DNA of 32,299 nt from Acidobacteriaceae bacterium (GTDB lineage: Bacteria; Acidobacteriota; Terriglobia; Terriglobales; Acidobacteriaceae), in the NCBI GenBank assembly GCA_030040935.1, contig JASHSG010000028.1:1-32299 (forward strand), read 5' to 3'. The notes under the pieces are model-generated. The model searched no databases and was not told the DNA's origin. It worked only from the letters and a program-made list of their open reading frames with translations. Position 1 is the first letter of the stretch; every line of letters begins with the position of its first letter. Shown here piece by piece: positions 1 through 7,970 of the stretch. Made by a program: the position numbers and the translations under genes.

Positions 1-1584
1 GGTATACCAATAGCCGACTACAAACAGAATGAGGAATGGCGCTGTAAAGAAGTTGTCGTTGGTGAACGTGTAGTAGATCGCCACGGCAAAGTAACAGCCC
101 AGCAGAAGCTCGATCCAGGGAGCGAGCTTCAGGCGCTTGCGGTACTTGGCGGCCTGGGATCTCTCTCCCTTGCGCGCGACGCGGTACTTGGGTGTGCGAA
201 CAAACGCACTTTTGATGCCGAATAGCGCTTCCATAACGGCCTTCGTGTTGGTGACGGTGAGGCCGATGCCCAAGGCCATGAGAAAGGGAAGATAGTAAAA
301 CGTCCTCTTCCATGTGTTCGGGTAGATCTCGCGCTCGCTCATCACGTAAAAGACCGCGATCGAAAAGCTGGATGCGGTGAAGAGCGGAACGTCAATGAGG
401 AGCATCTGAAACCAGCCCTGGTAAAAGCGGCAAATCATGGCCGGAATCAGCAGCGCCGACATGACCACCATGAGCGGATAGCTGAGATTGGCGGTTAGGT
501 GGTAAACAGCCTCGATCTTATTGCGGCGCGGGGCGTTGGAGCGGAAGACCCTGGGCAGGATCTTGATGCTCGTTTGAATCAATCCCTTGGCCCACCGCGC
601 TTGCTGCGTCTTGAAGGCGGTCATTTCAATCGGCAGCTCGGATGGGCACTCGACGTCGGGCAAGTATTTGAACTTCCAGCCGGCCATCTGCGAGCGGTAG
701 CTGAGGTCGGTGTCCTCGGTGAGCGTGTCGTGCTGCCATCCGCCGCCGTCGTAGATTGCCTCGCGCCTCCACATGCCTGCCGTGCCGTTGAAGTTGAAGA
801 ACTCACCGGAGCGGGCTCGGGCGCCATGCTCGAGAATGAAGTGGCCGTCGAGAAGGATCGCCTCGATCTGGGTCAGGATGCTGTACTCGCGGTTAAGATA
901 CGTCCAGCGGGTCTGAACCATGCCGATCTCGGGCTCAGCAAAATGGTGAATTACCTTCATGAGCCAGTCGGAAGGCGGAACAAAGTCGGCATCGAAAATG
1001 GCGACGAATTCGCCCTTCGCTACCTTCAAACCGGCATCGAGGGCCCCGGCCTTGAACCCATGCCGATTGGTGCGATGGATGTAAACAATGTTGTGCCCGA
1101 GCGCGGCGCAGCGCTCAACGATACCTGCTGCCACTGCGCAGGTTTCGTCAGTGGAGTCGTCGAGGACCTGTATCTCGAGCTTTTCCGGCGGATAGTCCAT
1201 CGCGCAAACGGCCTCAATCAACCGGTCGATCACAAACTGTTCGTTGAAGATCGGCAGCTGGACCGTCACCGCGGGCAATTCGCCGAAATGTTTGGGGGGA
1301 TTCGGCTTGTAATTCTTGCGGTACTTGAAGTAGTAGTACGCCATGGTGTAGCGGTGCACACCATAAATGGCGAGCACGATCATCACCGCGAAGTAAGGCA
1401 AAAGCACTTCGGCATCGAAGAAATTCCAATGATAGAGCCCCTTGAAGGTCTGGTCGGCGTACTGCATTCTGAGGTAGCGGTGGAAAGCGCTTTCCTCGAC
1501 GAGAGCAAATATCGCGGCCACTGAACGCGAAAGTCTCCAAAGCGGGCTGGCAAAAGCAAGCAATGGGGTTAGAGTTGCGTTCAA
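1..1584 (-). CDS. Membrane-bound family 2 glycosyltransferase, cellulose-synthase-like (partial, C-terminus beyond window)
   Basis: The open frame enters from the left edge without a stop, so 528 N-terminal residues are seen. Processive GT2 motifs are all present in order: DDS at 142-144, DAD at 198-200, TED at 289-291 and QQARW at 327-331. A hydrophobic segment lies near residues 60-75 before the catalytic domain, and several more follow it (about 369-385, 394-412, 425-445, 490-507). This layout is that of CslA/glucomannan- or beta-glucan-synthase-like enzymes, which polymerise sugar from a nucleotide sugar at the inner membrane and extrude the chain; the actual sugar cannot be read from the sequence. 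I chose a TTG start at 1584 because GGGAGG lies 9 nt before it; a GTG at 1629 and the first ATG at 1467 are alternatives, but the ATG would drop nearly 40 residues. No PilZ domain is visible in the part present. Confidence 0.9.
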   Translation of the reverse strand, partial: MNATLTPLLAFASPLWRLSRSVAAIFALVEESAFHRYLRMQYADQTFKGLYHWNFFDAEVLLPYFAVMIVLAIYGVHRYTMAYYYFKYRKNYKPNPPKHFGELPAVTVQLPIFNEQFVIDRLIEAVCAMDYPPEKLEIQVLDDSTDETCAVAAGIVERCAALGHNIVYIHRTNRHGFKAGALDAGLKVAKGEFVAIFDADFVPPSDWLMKVIHHFAEPEIGMVQTRWTYLNREYSILTQIEAILLDGHFILEHGARARSGEFFNFNGTAGMWRREAIYDGGGWQHDTLTEDTDLSYRSQMAGWKFKYLPDVECPSELPIEMTAFKTQQARWAKGLIQTSIKILPRVFRSNAPRRNKIEAVYHLTANLSYPLMVVMSALLIPAMICRFYQGWFQMLLIDVPLFTASSFSIAVFYVMSEREIYPNTWKRTFYYLPFLMALGIGLTVTNTKAVMEALFGIKSAFVRTPKYRVARKGERSQAAKYRKRLKLAPWIELLLGCYFAVAIYYTFTNDNFFTAPFLILFVVGYWYT

Positions 1585-1721
1585 GGACTTCAGCCTCCCG
1601 GGCTGGATATGTCTAATTGTACGCGACACGCGAAAACTGCCGGACGCGATCAGCTTCTATCTCTTCTTGAAGGCGCGAGGAGCTAGCCACGACCCCTCGG
1701 TTGCCAAATTGGCAGCAAGGA

Positions 1722-1792
1722 CCGCCCCCAAAGCGGAATTGGACGCCAACCAATTGGCTGCCGGCGTGGCCGATTCCACTGAGCTACGCTCA
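1722..1792 (-). other. Degenerate tRNA-like element, possibly a decayed tRNA-Gly
   Basis: Read on the minus strand, this stretch has the D-arm start GTAGCTCAGTGG, identical over most of its length to the neighbouring tRNA-Phe. It then has a GCC triplet in a loop flanked by mainly G-T pairs, and a distorted T-arm at nearly the same spacing as in the true tRNA. The D stem does not close, U33 is replaced and no matching acceptor 3' strand or CCA follows. Part of it (1735-1777) can instead fold as one imperfect hairpin, GGAATTGGACGCC against GGCGTGGCCGATTCC. It is probably a pseudo-tRNA or chance tRNA-like hairpin; I would not call it functional. Confidence 0.25.
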
Positions 1793-1833
1793 AAAACGAA
1801 GCGCGGCCCCGGATTCGCAGCATTGAAAGGTGA

Positions 1834-1908
1834 TGGTGGCCAGGGACGGGATTGAACCGCCGACGCCGGCCTTTTCAGGGCCGCGCTCTACCACTGAGCT
1901 ACCTGGCC
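1834..1908 (-). tRNA. tRNA-Phe (anticodon GAA)
   Basis: On the minus strand the 75-nt sequence folds as a canonical cloverleaf. The acceptor stem is GGCCAGG paired with CCTGGCC, the discriminator is A and the CCA is encoded. The D arm is GCTCAGTGGTAGAGC, the anticodon stem is CGGCC/GGCCG around loop CTGAAAA (anticodon GAA), and the T arm contains GGTTCAATCC. It delivers phenylalanine to UUC and UUU codons. It stands as a single gene upstream, on its strand, of the degenerate tRNA-like element. Confidence 0.96.
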
Positions 1909-2008
1909 TCAGTCGAGACGTGCTGTTGCATTTCCTGCGCGGATTCCCGGCGACGCCGGCGAAGGTGGGCGTAGTCCACGAACAGTTTGCTGCAACGACG
2001 ACCTGACC

Positions 2009-2036
2009 AGTATACCAAGCCGCAAGTGGCGGGCAA
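2009..2036 (-). promoter_or_regulatory. Candidate sigma-70 promoter for tRNA-Phe
   Basis: On the minus strand TTGCCC is followed after 16 bp by TATACT. It would start transcription about 100 nt before the mature tRNA 5' end, implying a processed leader. The -35 is a partial match and the distance is long, so this is a suggestion only. It overlaps the start region of the divergent lipoprotein gene. Confidence 0.35.
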
Positions 2037-2069
2037 AGGCGCGGCTTTCGACTACACTGGAGAGCAATC

Positions 2070-3671
2070 ATGCGAAGCCAGACTGCTTTTTCACTCTTGC
2101 GCGGTGCTGCAAGCGTAGCGCTGGCGGCGTTGGCCGGCTGCGGCCAAAAACCCAATCCGTATGGAGTGCCAACCAGGGCCGAGGCGCGTGCCGCGCTCAT
2201 TTACGAGGCCAACCTGCACCAAGGCCCCGAAACGCTGCGCGCTTTCCTCAACGATTTTCCCAAGGGCGCGGATTTGCACGTCCACCTCTCGGGCGCGGTC
2301 TATGCCGAAACCTTCATCCGCGATGCGGCCCAGGACGGATTATGCGTGGACACGACCAGCCTGAGCTTTGCCGAACCGCCCTGCCACGGCAAACTGATCC
2401 CGGCAACGCGGTTCACCGGCAACATCGACCGGCAGACGCAATTACTCTACGACAAGCTGATCGACGCGCTCTCTGTGCGCAGCTTTGTGGCAACGCCGGC
2501 CTGGAGCGAACACGATCAGTTCTTCTCTGTTTTCGACCGTTTGAATGCTCTCAGGAACCACGACGGCGAGTGGGTGGACGAGGTGGCAGAGCGCGCCGCG
2601 GCGCAGAACCAGCAGTACCTTGAACTGATGGTGACGCCGCCCTTCAGTCACGCAATGGAGATCGCGAGCCAGATTGGCTGGAATCCGGAGTCGGCGCAGA
2701 CGGGCCCGCAGGCATTTGCGCGTTTCCGCCAGCAACTGCTGGATCGCGGATTGCGCGACGAGGTGGCGGCGGACCGTGAGACGGCGCGCGCGGCGGAGGC
2801 GCAGAGAAGGCAAATGGAGCACTGCGGAACTGCGCAGGCCGCACCAGCCTGCCAAGTCGAGGTCCGGTATATCTGGATGGTTCTGCGGGACTTAACGCCG
2901 GAGCAGGTCTTCGCGCAAACACTGCTCGGCTTTGAGACGGTCGCGGCAAGCATGGACGCAAAGGACGACACCTGGGTGGGAATCAACCTCGTGCGCCCCG
3001 AAGACGATTTCGTTGCCATGCGCGATTACACGCTGCAAATGAAGATAGTCGGCTACCTTCATTCCATCTATCCCGGCGTTCACATCTCTCTGCACGCCGG
3101 CGAGCTCACGCCGGGTCTCGTGCCGCCGGAAGGGCTGCGCTTTCACATTCGCCAGGCGATTGAGCTGGCTGACGCGGAGCGCATCGGGCACGGCGTCGAC
3201 GTGATGTACGAGGATCGCGCGCGGGATTTGCTGAAGGAGATGGCGTCCCGCCACATTATGGTGGAGATCAACCTGAGCTCGAACGAAGGCATTCTGGGCG
3301 TCGCGGGCGACCGACATCCGTTTCCCGTCTATCGCGCCGCGCACGTTCCTGTCGCGCTCTCTACTGACGACGAAGGCGTGAGCCGTATCGATCTGACCCA
3401 CGAGTTTGTGCGTGCGGCTATGGATTACGGCCTGAGCTACCGCGACCTGAAGCAATTGGTGCGCACGGGAATGGAACACGCTTTCCTGCCCGGGAAGGGC
3501 CTGTGGGCGCGGCCCGATGGTTTTGACGAGGCGGTCAGTGCGTGCAAAGGTGAAATACTGGGGGGCGACAACCCATCCGCCGGCTGTAGTGAGTTTCTGC
3601 GCGGAAGCGAGAAGGCCTCGGCCCAGTGGGAGCTGGAACGGCGGTTTAGAGCCTTTGAGGGCAGATTTTGA
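2070..3671 (+). CDS. Lipoprotein adenosine deaminase (ADGF/CECR1-like branch)
   Basis: The 533-residue product begins with a lipoprotein signal ending in LAGC (Cys24), so it should be anchored outside the cytoplasm, probably in the periplasm or outer membrane. The zinc hydrolase core of adenosine deaminases is complete: HVH ligands at 70-72 (DLHVHLSG), HAGE at 342-345, GHG at 373-375 and STDD at 431-434. The family converts adenosine (or deoxyadenosine) to inosine with release of ammonia. The length, well above that of cytosolic Add (about 330 residues), and a long segment between the HxH and HAGE motifs match the secreted ADGF/CECR1-type branch. The start ATG follows GGAGAG at a good distance. 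A purine-salvage role outside the membrane is inference; no nucleoside transporter lies beside it. The MmcQ gene follows after 38 nt. Confidence 0.88.
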   Translation: MRSQTAFSLLRGAASVALAALAGCGQKPNPYGVPTRAEARAALIYEANLHQGPETLRAFLNDFPKGADLHVHLSGAVYAETFIRDAAQDGLCVDTTSLSFAEPPCHGKLIPATRFTGNIDRQTQLLYDKLIDALSVRSFVATPAWSEHDQFFSVFDRLNALRNHDGEWVDEVAERAAAQNQQYLELMVTPPFSHAMEIASQIGWNPESAQTGPQAFARFRQQLLDRGLRDEVAADRETARAAEAQRRQMEHCGTAQAAPACQVEVRYIWMVLRDLTPEQVFAQTLLGFETVAASMDAKDDTWVGINLVRPEDDFVAMRDYTLQMKIVGYLHSIYPGVHISLHAGELTPGLVPPEGLRFHIRQAIELADAERIGHGVDVMYEDRARDLLKEMASRHIMVEINLSSNEGILGVAGDRHPFPVYRAAHVPVALSTDDEGVSRIDLTHEFVRAAMDYGLSYRDLKQLVRTGMEHAFLPGKGLWARPDGFDEAVSACKGEILGGDNPSAGCSEFLRGSEKASAQWELERRFRAFEGRF

Positions 3672-3709
3672 GGGGAAGGGCCTAGAGCTCCGTGACCTGA
3701 ACTGTTGCG

Positions 3710-4207
3710 ATGGACAATGAACGCATTCGCGAGATTTGCCTGGCGTTGCCGCATGTGCGCGAGACTGTGAATTGGGGTCATCACCTCGTCTATTGGGTAG
3801 GCGACCGCGAAATCGGCGGAAAAATGTTCGCCATGACGGACCTCGACGGGAGAGGCATCGGCGTTCTCTGGTTTCATTGCGGGGCCGAGCGCTTTCCTGA
3901 GTTGGTGGAGCGCGAGGGAATCGTCGCCTCCCCTTACCTTGCCAAGGCGCACTGGGTAACCATTGAGCGCTGGGATGCGCTGCGGCCGCGCGAAACTGAA
4001 GAAGAGCTCAGGCGTGCGCATGCGCTAATCTACGAAAAGCTGCCGTCGAAAACTAAAGCACTTCTGGCCTTGCCAGAGAAGGACCGCGCGAAGGTGATCG
4101 GCGAGCGAAGGAAGGTTCTCGCTGCCAGAGCCAATGCCACATCGAGACGTCCAAATTCGTCAGTGGCCTCGCCAGTCGCCCGCAAGAGTCGAAACACGGC
4201 GCGCTGA
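3710..4207 (+). CDS. MmcQ/YjbR family protein
   Basis: The 165-residue protein carries the YjbR/MmcQ fold: an N-terminal helix with ALPHVRE, a NWGHHLVYWVGDREIGGKMF strand region near residues 22-41, and the AHWVTIERWDAL segment near residue 80. These small cytoplasmic proteins have a CyaY-like, DNA-binding-like fold. Their biochemical role is not established. After about residue 140 the protein continues into a basic Ser/Arg/Lys-rich tail that is not part of the family core. No convincing ribosome-binding site precedes the ATG. It lies 38 nt behind the adenosine deaminase gene and may share its transcript. Confidence 0.8.
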   Translation: MDNERIREICLALPHVRETVNWGHHLVYWVGDREIGGKMFAMTDLDGRGIGVLWFHCGAERFPELVEREGIVASPYLAKAHWVTIERWDALRPRETEEELRRAHALIYEKLPSKTKALLALPEKDRAKVIGERRKVLAARANATSRRPNSSVASPVARKSRNTAR

Positions 4208-4342
4208 TAAGCGTCCTATCAAGCTTTGAAAGGTTCCGGCTTCAGCCTCTGAGCGTGGATTCAGCATCTTTTTCTCGGCTTTCAGGCGCCGACCGCGCAC
4301 CGTCTGCGTCATTCTAATTAGAGTCTCGGATTCGGAGGATTC

Positions 4343-5140
4343 ATGCGGAAGTTCTTGCCGGTCGCTGCTGCCATATGCCTCTTGATTGCTTCGCGCGCAA
4401 CGCCAACGCCAGCACAAGCCGGCGACCAGGATGCCGCCAGGAATGCCGCCCAGGCGCGCGCGGCGCTGGACGCAATGGTGCAGGCGCTGGGCGGCGAGCT
4501 TTGGCTGAATATCAACAACATGGAACGCGATGGCCACGTCGCCGCTTTTTATCAGGGCAATCCGGACCCGGGCACGGAGCAGACCTTCGAGATTCACCAA
4601 TGGCCCGATCACGACCGCATCGACGTGAGCAAGCATCGTGACTGGGTGAATTTCATTATCGGCCGGCAGGGCTGGGAGGTGACGTACCGTGGCAAAAAAG
4701 CGCTGGATAAGGAAGCCGTTGATGATTTCCTGCGGCGCCGCGACCACTCCATTGAGACGGCCGTGAAGGTGTGGATGAAGAATCCAAACACCATCCTCCT
4801 CTACGAGGGTCAGCGCATGGTAGAGCGGCACCTGGGAGAGCAGGTAACCCTCATCTCGCCGGAGAACGAGTCCATCACCATCATCCTCGACGCGCAAACC
4901 CATCTTCCGCTCGCCCGCATCTTCCAATGGCGCGACGCCAACTACCACGACAAGAACACCGACACTGAAGAGTACGACGACTATCACGCGATCAACGGCT
5001 TCCCCACTCCTTTCACCATCACACGCCTCAAGAACGGCGATACCGTTCGCCAATATTTCGTTGACCACGTCAGTTTCAACCAGAACCTGCCCGCCGATTT
5101 CTGGGATCCCGATGCCGTGGCGCGGAGAATCAGAAAGTAA
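4343..5140 (+). CDS. Exported LolA/LolB-like protein of unknown function
   Basis: The 265-residue product has a Sec signal peptide (residues 1 to about 26, ending near PAQA) and no lipobox. The rest is rich in alternating beta strands and has the look of the LolA/LolB-like half-barrel used by outer-membrane lipoprotein-sorting-like proteins. Examples are the VTLISPENESITIILDAQ and THLPLARIFQW stretches and the terminal DHVSFNQNLPADFWDP, a typical closing motif of this group (predicted F/W-containing 'nv.l....F.p'). A strong site, GGAGG, lies just before the ATG. It stands alone between MmcQ and the TIR remnant. The fold call is from general pattern only; the ligand is unknown and true LolA function is not claimed. 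Confidence 0.65.
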   Translation: MRKFLPVAAAICLLIASRATPTPAQAGDQDAARNAAQARAALDAMVQALGGELWLNINNMERDGHVAAFYQGNPDPGTEQTFEIHQWPDHDRIDVSKHRDWVNFIIGRQGWEVTYRGKKALDKEAVDDFLRRRDHSIETAVKVWMKNPNTILLYEGQRMVERHLGEQVTLISPENESITIILDAQTHLPLARIFQWRDANYHDKNTDTEEYDDYHAINGFPTPFTITRLKNGDTVRQYFVDHVSFNQNLPADFWDPDAVARRIRK

Positions 5141-5245
5141 CCCGCCAGGCGATCGGTTCGCGACACGACCGCCGCAGACCGTGACAGGCTGCCTAAAATC
5201 TCGGGTGAAACGATCTGCCGATTCGGCATCCGTGAATACGAAAAA

Positions 5246-5499
5246 TGTAGCCTGGTTCGAAAATACGACGCAAACTACCGTCAATAGTGGACTCGCTGAA
5301 GTCACAATGAAGAGATCGGGCGAATTGCTGGTCCGAAACTGTTCAATTGCGTCGATGATAGGCTCGCCCGATTCCATGCTGGGCAGCACGTCGCGCGGTG
5401 CGATCCAGCACGGCAAGCCCTCGCCTTCCAGCATGGCGCAGACCGCATCGCGGTCACCTTGTCTTTCGCAGAATGGCCGATGAAGACGTCGTTGGCCAT
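5246..5499 (-). pseudogene. Frameshifted remnant of a TIR-domain gene
   Basis: From an ATG at 5499 the minus strand reads NDVFIGHSAKDKVTA, the classic start of a bacterial TIR domain. Around 5447-5453 the frame is lost; after a shift of one base the next frame continues with DAVCAMLEGEGLPCWIAPRD and then GEPIIDAIEQ, the following TIR helix, CWIAPRD loop and helix. Joined, these give about 55 residues of clean TIR sequence. Beyond this only a vague VVCVVFSNQA echo remains near 5246-5278, and the part that would carry the catalytic glutamate cannot be found. No partner gene of a TIR defence system is nearby. TIR domains act as NAD-consuming or signalling modules; this copy should be dead unless the frameshift is a sequencing error, which would still leave a truncated domain. 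Confidence 0.72.
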
Positions 5500-5628
5500 T
5501 GAAGTGTTCAGTTGCTTCGAGGGGAAGCAGCTAGCGCTAATACGACCCGGCTCACCCAACCGTCCGGTGGATAGACTCGCGGGGCGCGTGAGTCCGGCAC
5601 TCCCAAGAAACGCCTGCGCAGGCCTGTT

Positions 5629-5634
5629 TATAAT
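5629..5634 (+). promoter_or_regulatory. Candidate -10 box for the fabZ-lpxA-lpxI operon
   Basis: A perfect TATAAT lies 50 nt before the fabZ ATG, with GAGGAG (5671-5676) as ribosome-binding site 7 nt before the start. No good TTGACA-like element is seen 16-18 bp upstream, so the promoter is only half supported. Confidence 0.35.
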
Positions 5635-5683
5635 CCCAACGAGAGTTAATCCCACAACCCCGCTGCTCTAGAGGAGCCTTCGA

Positions 5684-6163
5684 ATGACCTTGACCATCCA
5701 GGAAATCATGGATTTCCTGCCCCATCGTTACCCCTTCCTCCTGATCGACCGCGTGCTCGAGTTCGAACCGCAAAAGAGTGTCGTGGCGATGAAGAACGTA
5801 ACGATGAACGAACCTTTCTTCCAGGGACACTTTCCCGGTGCGCCCATCATGCCCGGCGTGCTCGTGATTGAGGCGATGGCGCAGGCGGGTGCGGTGCTCC
5901 TTCTTTCGGAGCTCGAGGACCGGCACTCGAAGCTGGCGGTCTTTACCGGCATTGACGGCGCCAAGTTCCGCCGCTCCATCACGCCGGGCGATCAAATCCG
6001 CATTGAGGTGACCGTCGTGAGCTTTCGCCCGCGCGCCGGCAAAATGGAGGGCAAGGCGTTCGTCGACGGCAAGCTGGCGTGCGAAGCGACGCTGACCTGC
6101 ATGATCGTCCCGCGCCGGCAGGAATCGAAGGAAGGAGCCGGTTCGTCCGAGGCGGCCCAGTGA
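5684..6163 (+). CDS. fabZ: 3-hydroxyacyl-ACP dehydratase FabZ
   Basis: This 159-residue hot-dog-fold enzyme dehydrates 3-hydroxyacyl-ACP to trans-2-enoyl-ACP in fatty acid elongation. The catalytic histidine (H49, in GHFPGAPIMPG) and glutamate (E63, in VIEAMAQAG) are both present at the usual numbering, and the opening IMDFLPHRYPFLLIDRV is typical. It sits first in an operon with lpxA and lpxI, a common arrangement that couples use of the 3-hydroxyacyl-ACP pool between phospholipid and lipid A synthesis. Its TGA overlaps the lpxA GTG start by four bases, which suggests translational coupling. The last 10-15 residues (KEGAGSSEAAQ) are a low-complexity tail. Confidence 0.97.
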   Translation: MTLTIQEIMDFLPHRYPFLLIDRVLEFEPQKSVVAMKNVTMNEPFFQGHFPGAPIMPGVLVIEAMAQAGAVLLLSELEDRHSKLAVFTGIDGAKFRRSITPGDQIRIEVTVVSFRPRAGKMEGKAFVDGKLACEATLTCMIVPRRQESKEGAGSSEAAQ

Positions 6164-6930
6164 GCATCCATCCCACCGCGGTAATCGCCGAAGGCGCACG
6201 CATTCCCAGTTCGTGCATCATTGGCCCATATTGCACCATCGGGCCTGAGGTCGAGCTCGGCGAAGACTGCAAACTCATCTCGCATGTGGTCATCGACGGC
6301 CGCACCCGCATCGGCGCCCGGAATACTTTCTATCCCTTCGGCTCCATCGGCATGGCCCCGCAGGACCTTAAGTACGCGGGCGAGCCGACCATCACCGAAA
6401 TCGGCAATGAGAATACGATTCGCGAATGCGTCACCATCAGCCGCGGTACCACCGGCGGCGGAGGGGTGACGCGCGTTGGCTCGGGTAACCTGCTCATGGC
6501 TTACGTCCACATCGGCCACGACAGCCAGGTGGGCTCGCACTCCATCCTCGCCAATAACGCCACGCTTGCCGGCCACGTCGTCATTGAGGACCACGTGACG
6601 CTGGGCGCGTTTTGTCCCGTCCACCAGCACTGCGTGGTGGGAGCCTACTCATTTATCGGAGGGGGCACCATCGTAACGCAGGATGTGTTGCCGTTTTCGC
6701 TTACTTCATCGAAGCGCGAAAACCGCGCTTTCGGGATCAACAAAATCGGTCTGGAACGGCGGGGGTTTTCCGCACAGCGCCTGCGGGAACTGCAAAAGGC
6801 ATACAGGCTGTTGCTTACGGCCAAATTAAACACAACGCAGGCGCTCGAAAAAATGCGCGCGCTCTCGGGCGACGACGTAGCGCTGCTAGTGAAGTTCATC
6901 GAGGGCAGCAAGCGCGGGGTGATCAAGTAG
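6160..6930 (+). CDS. lpxA: UDP-N-acetylglucosamine acyltransferase LpxA
   Basis: LpxA transfers a 3-hydroxyacyl chain from ACP to the 3-OH of UDP-GlcNAc, the first step of lipid A synthesis. The 256-residue product is the usual length (E. coli 262). Hexapeptide repeats of the left-handed beta helix run from residue 1 to about 190, beginning IHPTAVIAEGARI. The region HIGHD holds H117 and H120, corresponding to E. coli H122 and catalytic H125. The C-terminal helical part (RRGFSAQRLRELQKAYRLL) is typical. I use the GTG at 6160, overlapping the fabZ stop as GTGA; a longer in-frame extension to 6079 would lie wholly within fabZ and has no LpxA-like sequence. Confidence 0.96.
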   Translation: MSIHPTAVIAEGARIPSSCIIGPYCTIGPEVELGEDCKLISHVVIDGRTRIGARNTFYPFGSIGMAPQDLKYAGEPTITEIGNENTIRECVTISRGTTGGGGVTRVGSGNLLMAYVHIGHDSQVGSHSILANNATLAGHVVIEDHVTLGAFCPVHQHCVVGAYSFIGGGTIVTQDVLPFSLTSSKRENRAFGINKIGLERRGFSAQRLRELQKAYRLLLTAKLNTTQALEKMRALSGDDVALLVKFIEGSKRGVIK

Positions 6931-6979
6931 GAAGCCAACCGGAATCTCTCGCCACGAGTGCAAAAGAACGGAGCTGAGC

Positions 6980-7852
6980 ATGAAACTCGGCCTCATCGCC
7001 GGCAACGGCCGCTTCCCTTTCCTGCTGCTCGACGCGGCGCGGGCGCAGGACACTGAAGTCGTGGTCGCGGCCATCAAAGAAGAGACCGACCCCGAGATTG
7101 ACAGGCGCGCCGAAACCGACGCCGGCATTACCGTCCACTGGCTCTCTCTCGGCGAGCTTTCGCGCCTCATCGACACCTTCCAGAAAGCCGGCGTTACAAA
7201 GGCCGTGATGGCCGGCCAGGTCAAGCATAAGCAGATTTTCTCGTCGATCCGTCCCGACTGGCGCCTGGCCAAGCTGCTCTTGAACCTGCGCACACGCTCC
7301 ACCGATGCGCTGCTCGGCGCGATCGCCAAGGTGCTCAACGATGAGGGCATCGAATTGATGAGCTCAACTTCCTACCTGGAGCCGCTGCTTGCCGCCGAAG
7401 GCGTGCTGACGGTCCGCAAGCCTGACAACGAGGAACGCCTCAACATCGAATACGGACTCAGTGTGGCGCGATCCCTGGCCGGGTTCGACATCGGGCAAAC
7501 CGTCGTCGTCGCTGCGCAGGCCTGCGTGGCCGTTGAAGCCATGGAGGGCACCGATGCAACCATCGAGCGCGCCGGAAACCTGATGCGTTCGCTCGACGAT
7601 TCGGTCCACGGCGACGCCGCAGCGGAGCCGTCAACTCTGGCCCGCCGCCTCACCGTCGTCAAGGTGGCCAAGCCCAACCAGGACCTCCGCTTCGACGTGC
7701 CGGTCATTGGCATTGCGACAGTCGATACCATGATTCGCGCCGGCGCAACCTGCCTCTCCATCGAGGCCGGCCGGACCCTGCTCTTCGACCGCGAATCCCT
7801 GCTCAAGCGCGCTAGTGACGCCGGAATTACAATTGTGGCTGTGCCCCGGTGA
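6980..7852 (+). CDS. lpxI: UDP-2,3-diacylglucosamine pyrophosphatase LpxI (DUF1009)
   Basis: The 290-residue protein has the LpxI/DUF1009 signatures: KLGLIAGNGRFPFLLLDAAR at the N-terminus, MAGQVKHKQIF near residue 76, VAVEAMEGTDATIERAG near 180, KVAKPNQDLRFDVPVIG near 225 and a C-terminal AGATCLSIEAGRTLLFDR. LpxI hydrolyses UDP-2,3-diacylglucosamine to lipid X and UMP and is the unrelated replacement for LpxH in alphaproteobacteria, acidobacteria and others. It lies 49 nt after lpxA with GGAG before the ATG, so it is very likely the third gene of the same operon. Neither lpxD, lpxC nor lpxB is in this window. Confidence 0.94.
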   Translation: MKLGLIAGNGRFPFLLLDAARAQDTEVVVAAIKEETDPEIDRRAETDAGITVHWLSLGELSRLIDTFQKAGVTKAVMAGQVKHKQIFSSIRPDWRLAKLLLNLRTRSTDALLGAIAKVLNDEGIELMSSTSYLEPLLAAEGVLTVRKPDNEERLNIEYGLSVARSLAGFDIGQTVVVAAQACVAVEAMEGTDATIERAGNLMRSLDDSVHGDAAAEPSTLARRLTVVKVAKPNQDLRFDVPVIGIATVDTMIRAGATCLSIEAGRTLLFDRESLLKRASDAGITIVAVPR

Positions 7853-7970
7853 TACAGTGAAACGGTGGGCAGTGAACGGTGGCCGAAGTTTCATGCCGCT
7901 TTGACCATTCGCCCCGATCTCCTGTTCGCTGGTCCCCAGTCCCCGTTCCCAACCACCCGGAGGTTTCAAG

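Noticed and set aside
499-1524. Long plus-strand open frame of 341 codons
   Set aside because: It lies antisense to the GT2 gene, whose minus-strand frame has all family motifs; the plus-strand product has no recognisable features.
4160-5434. Minus-strand open frame of 424 codons
   Set aside because: Only its first 30 or so residues make sense, as part of the broken TIR domain. The rest is antisense to the LolA-like gene and MmcQ.
2070-5499. Idea that the adenosine deaminase and the TIR fragment form a defence system (compare RADAR-type deaminases)
   Set aside because: The deaminase is a lipoprotein of the ADGF-like branch, there is no ATPase partner, and the TIR gene is broken and on the other strand.
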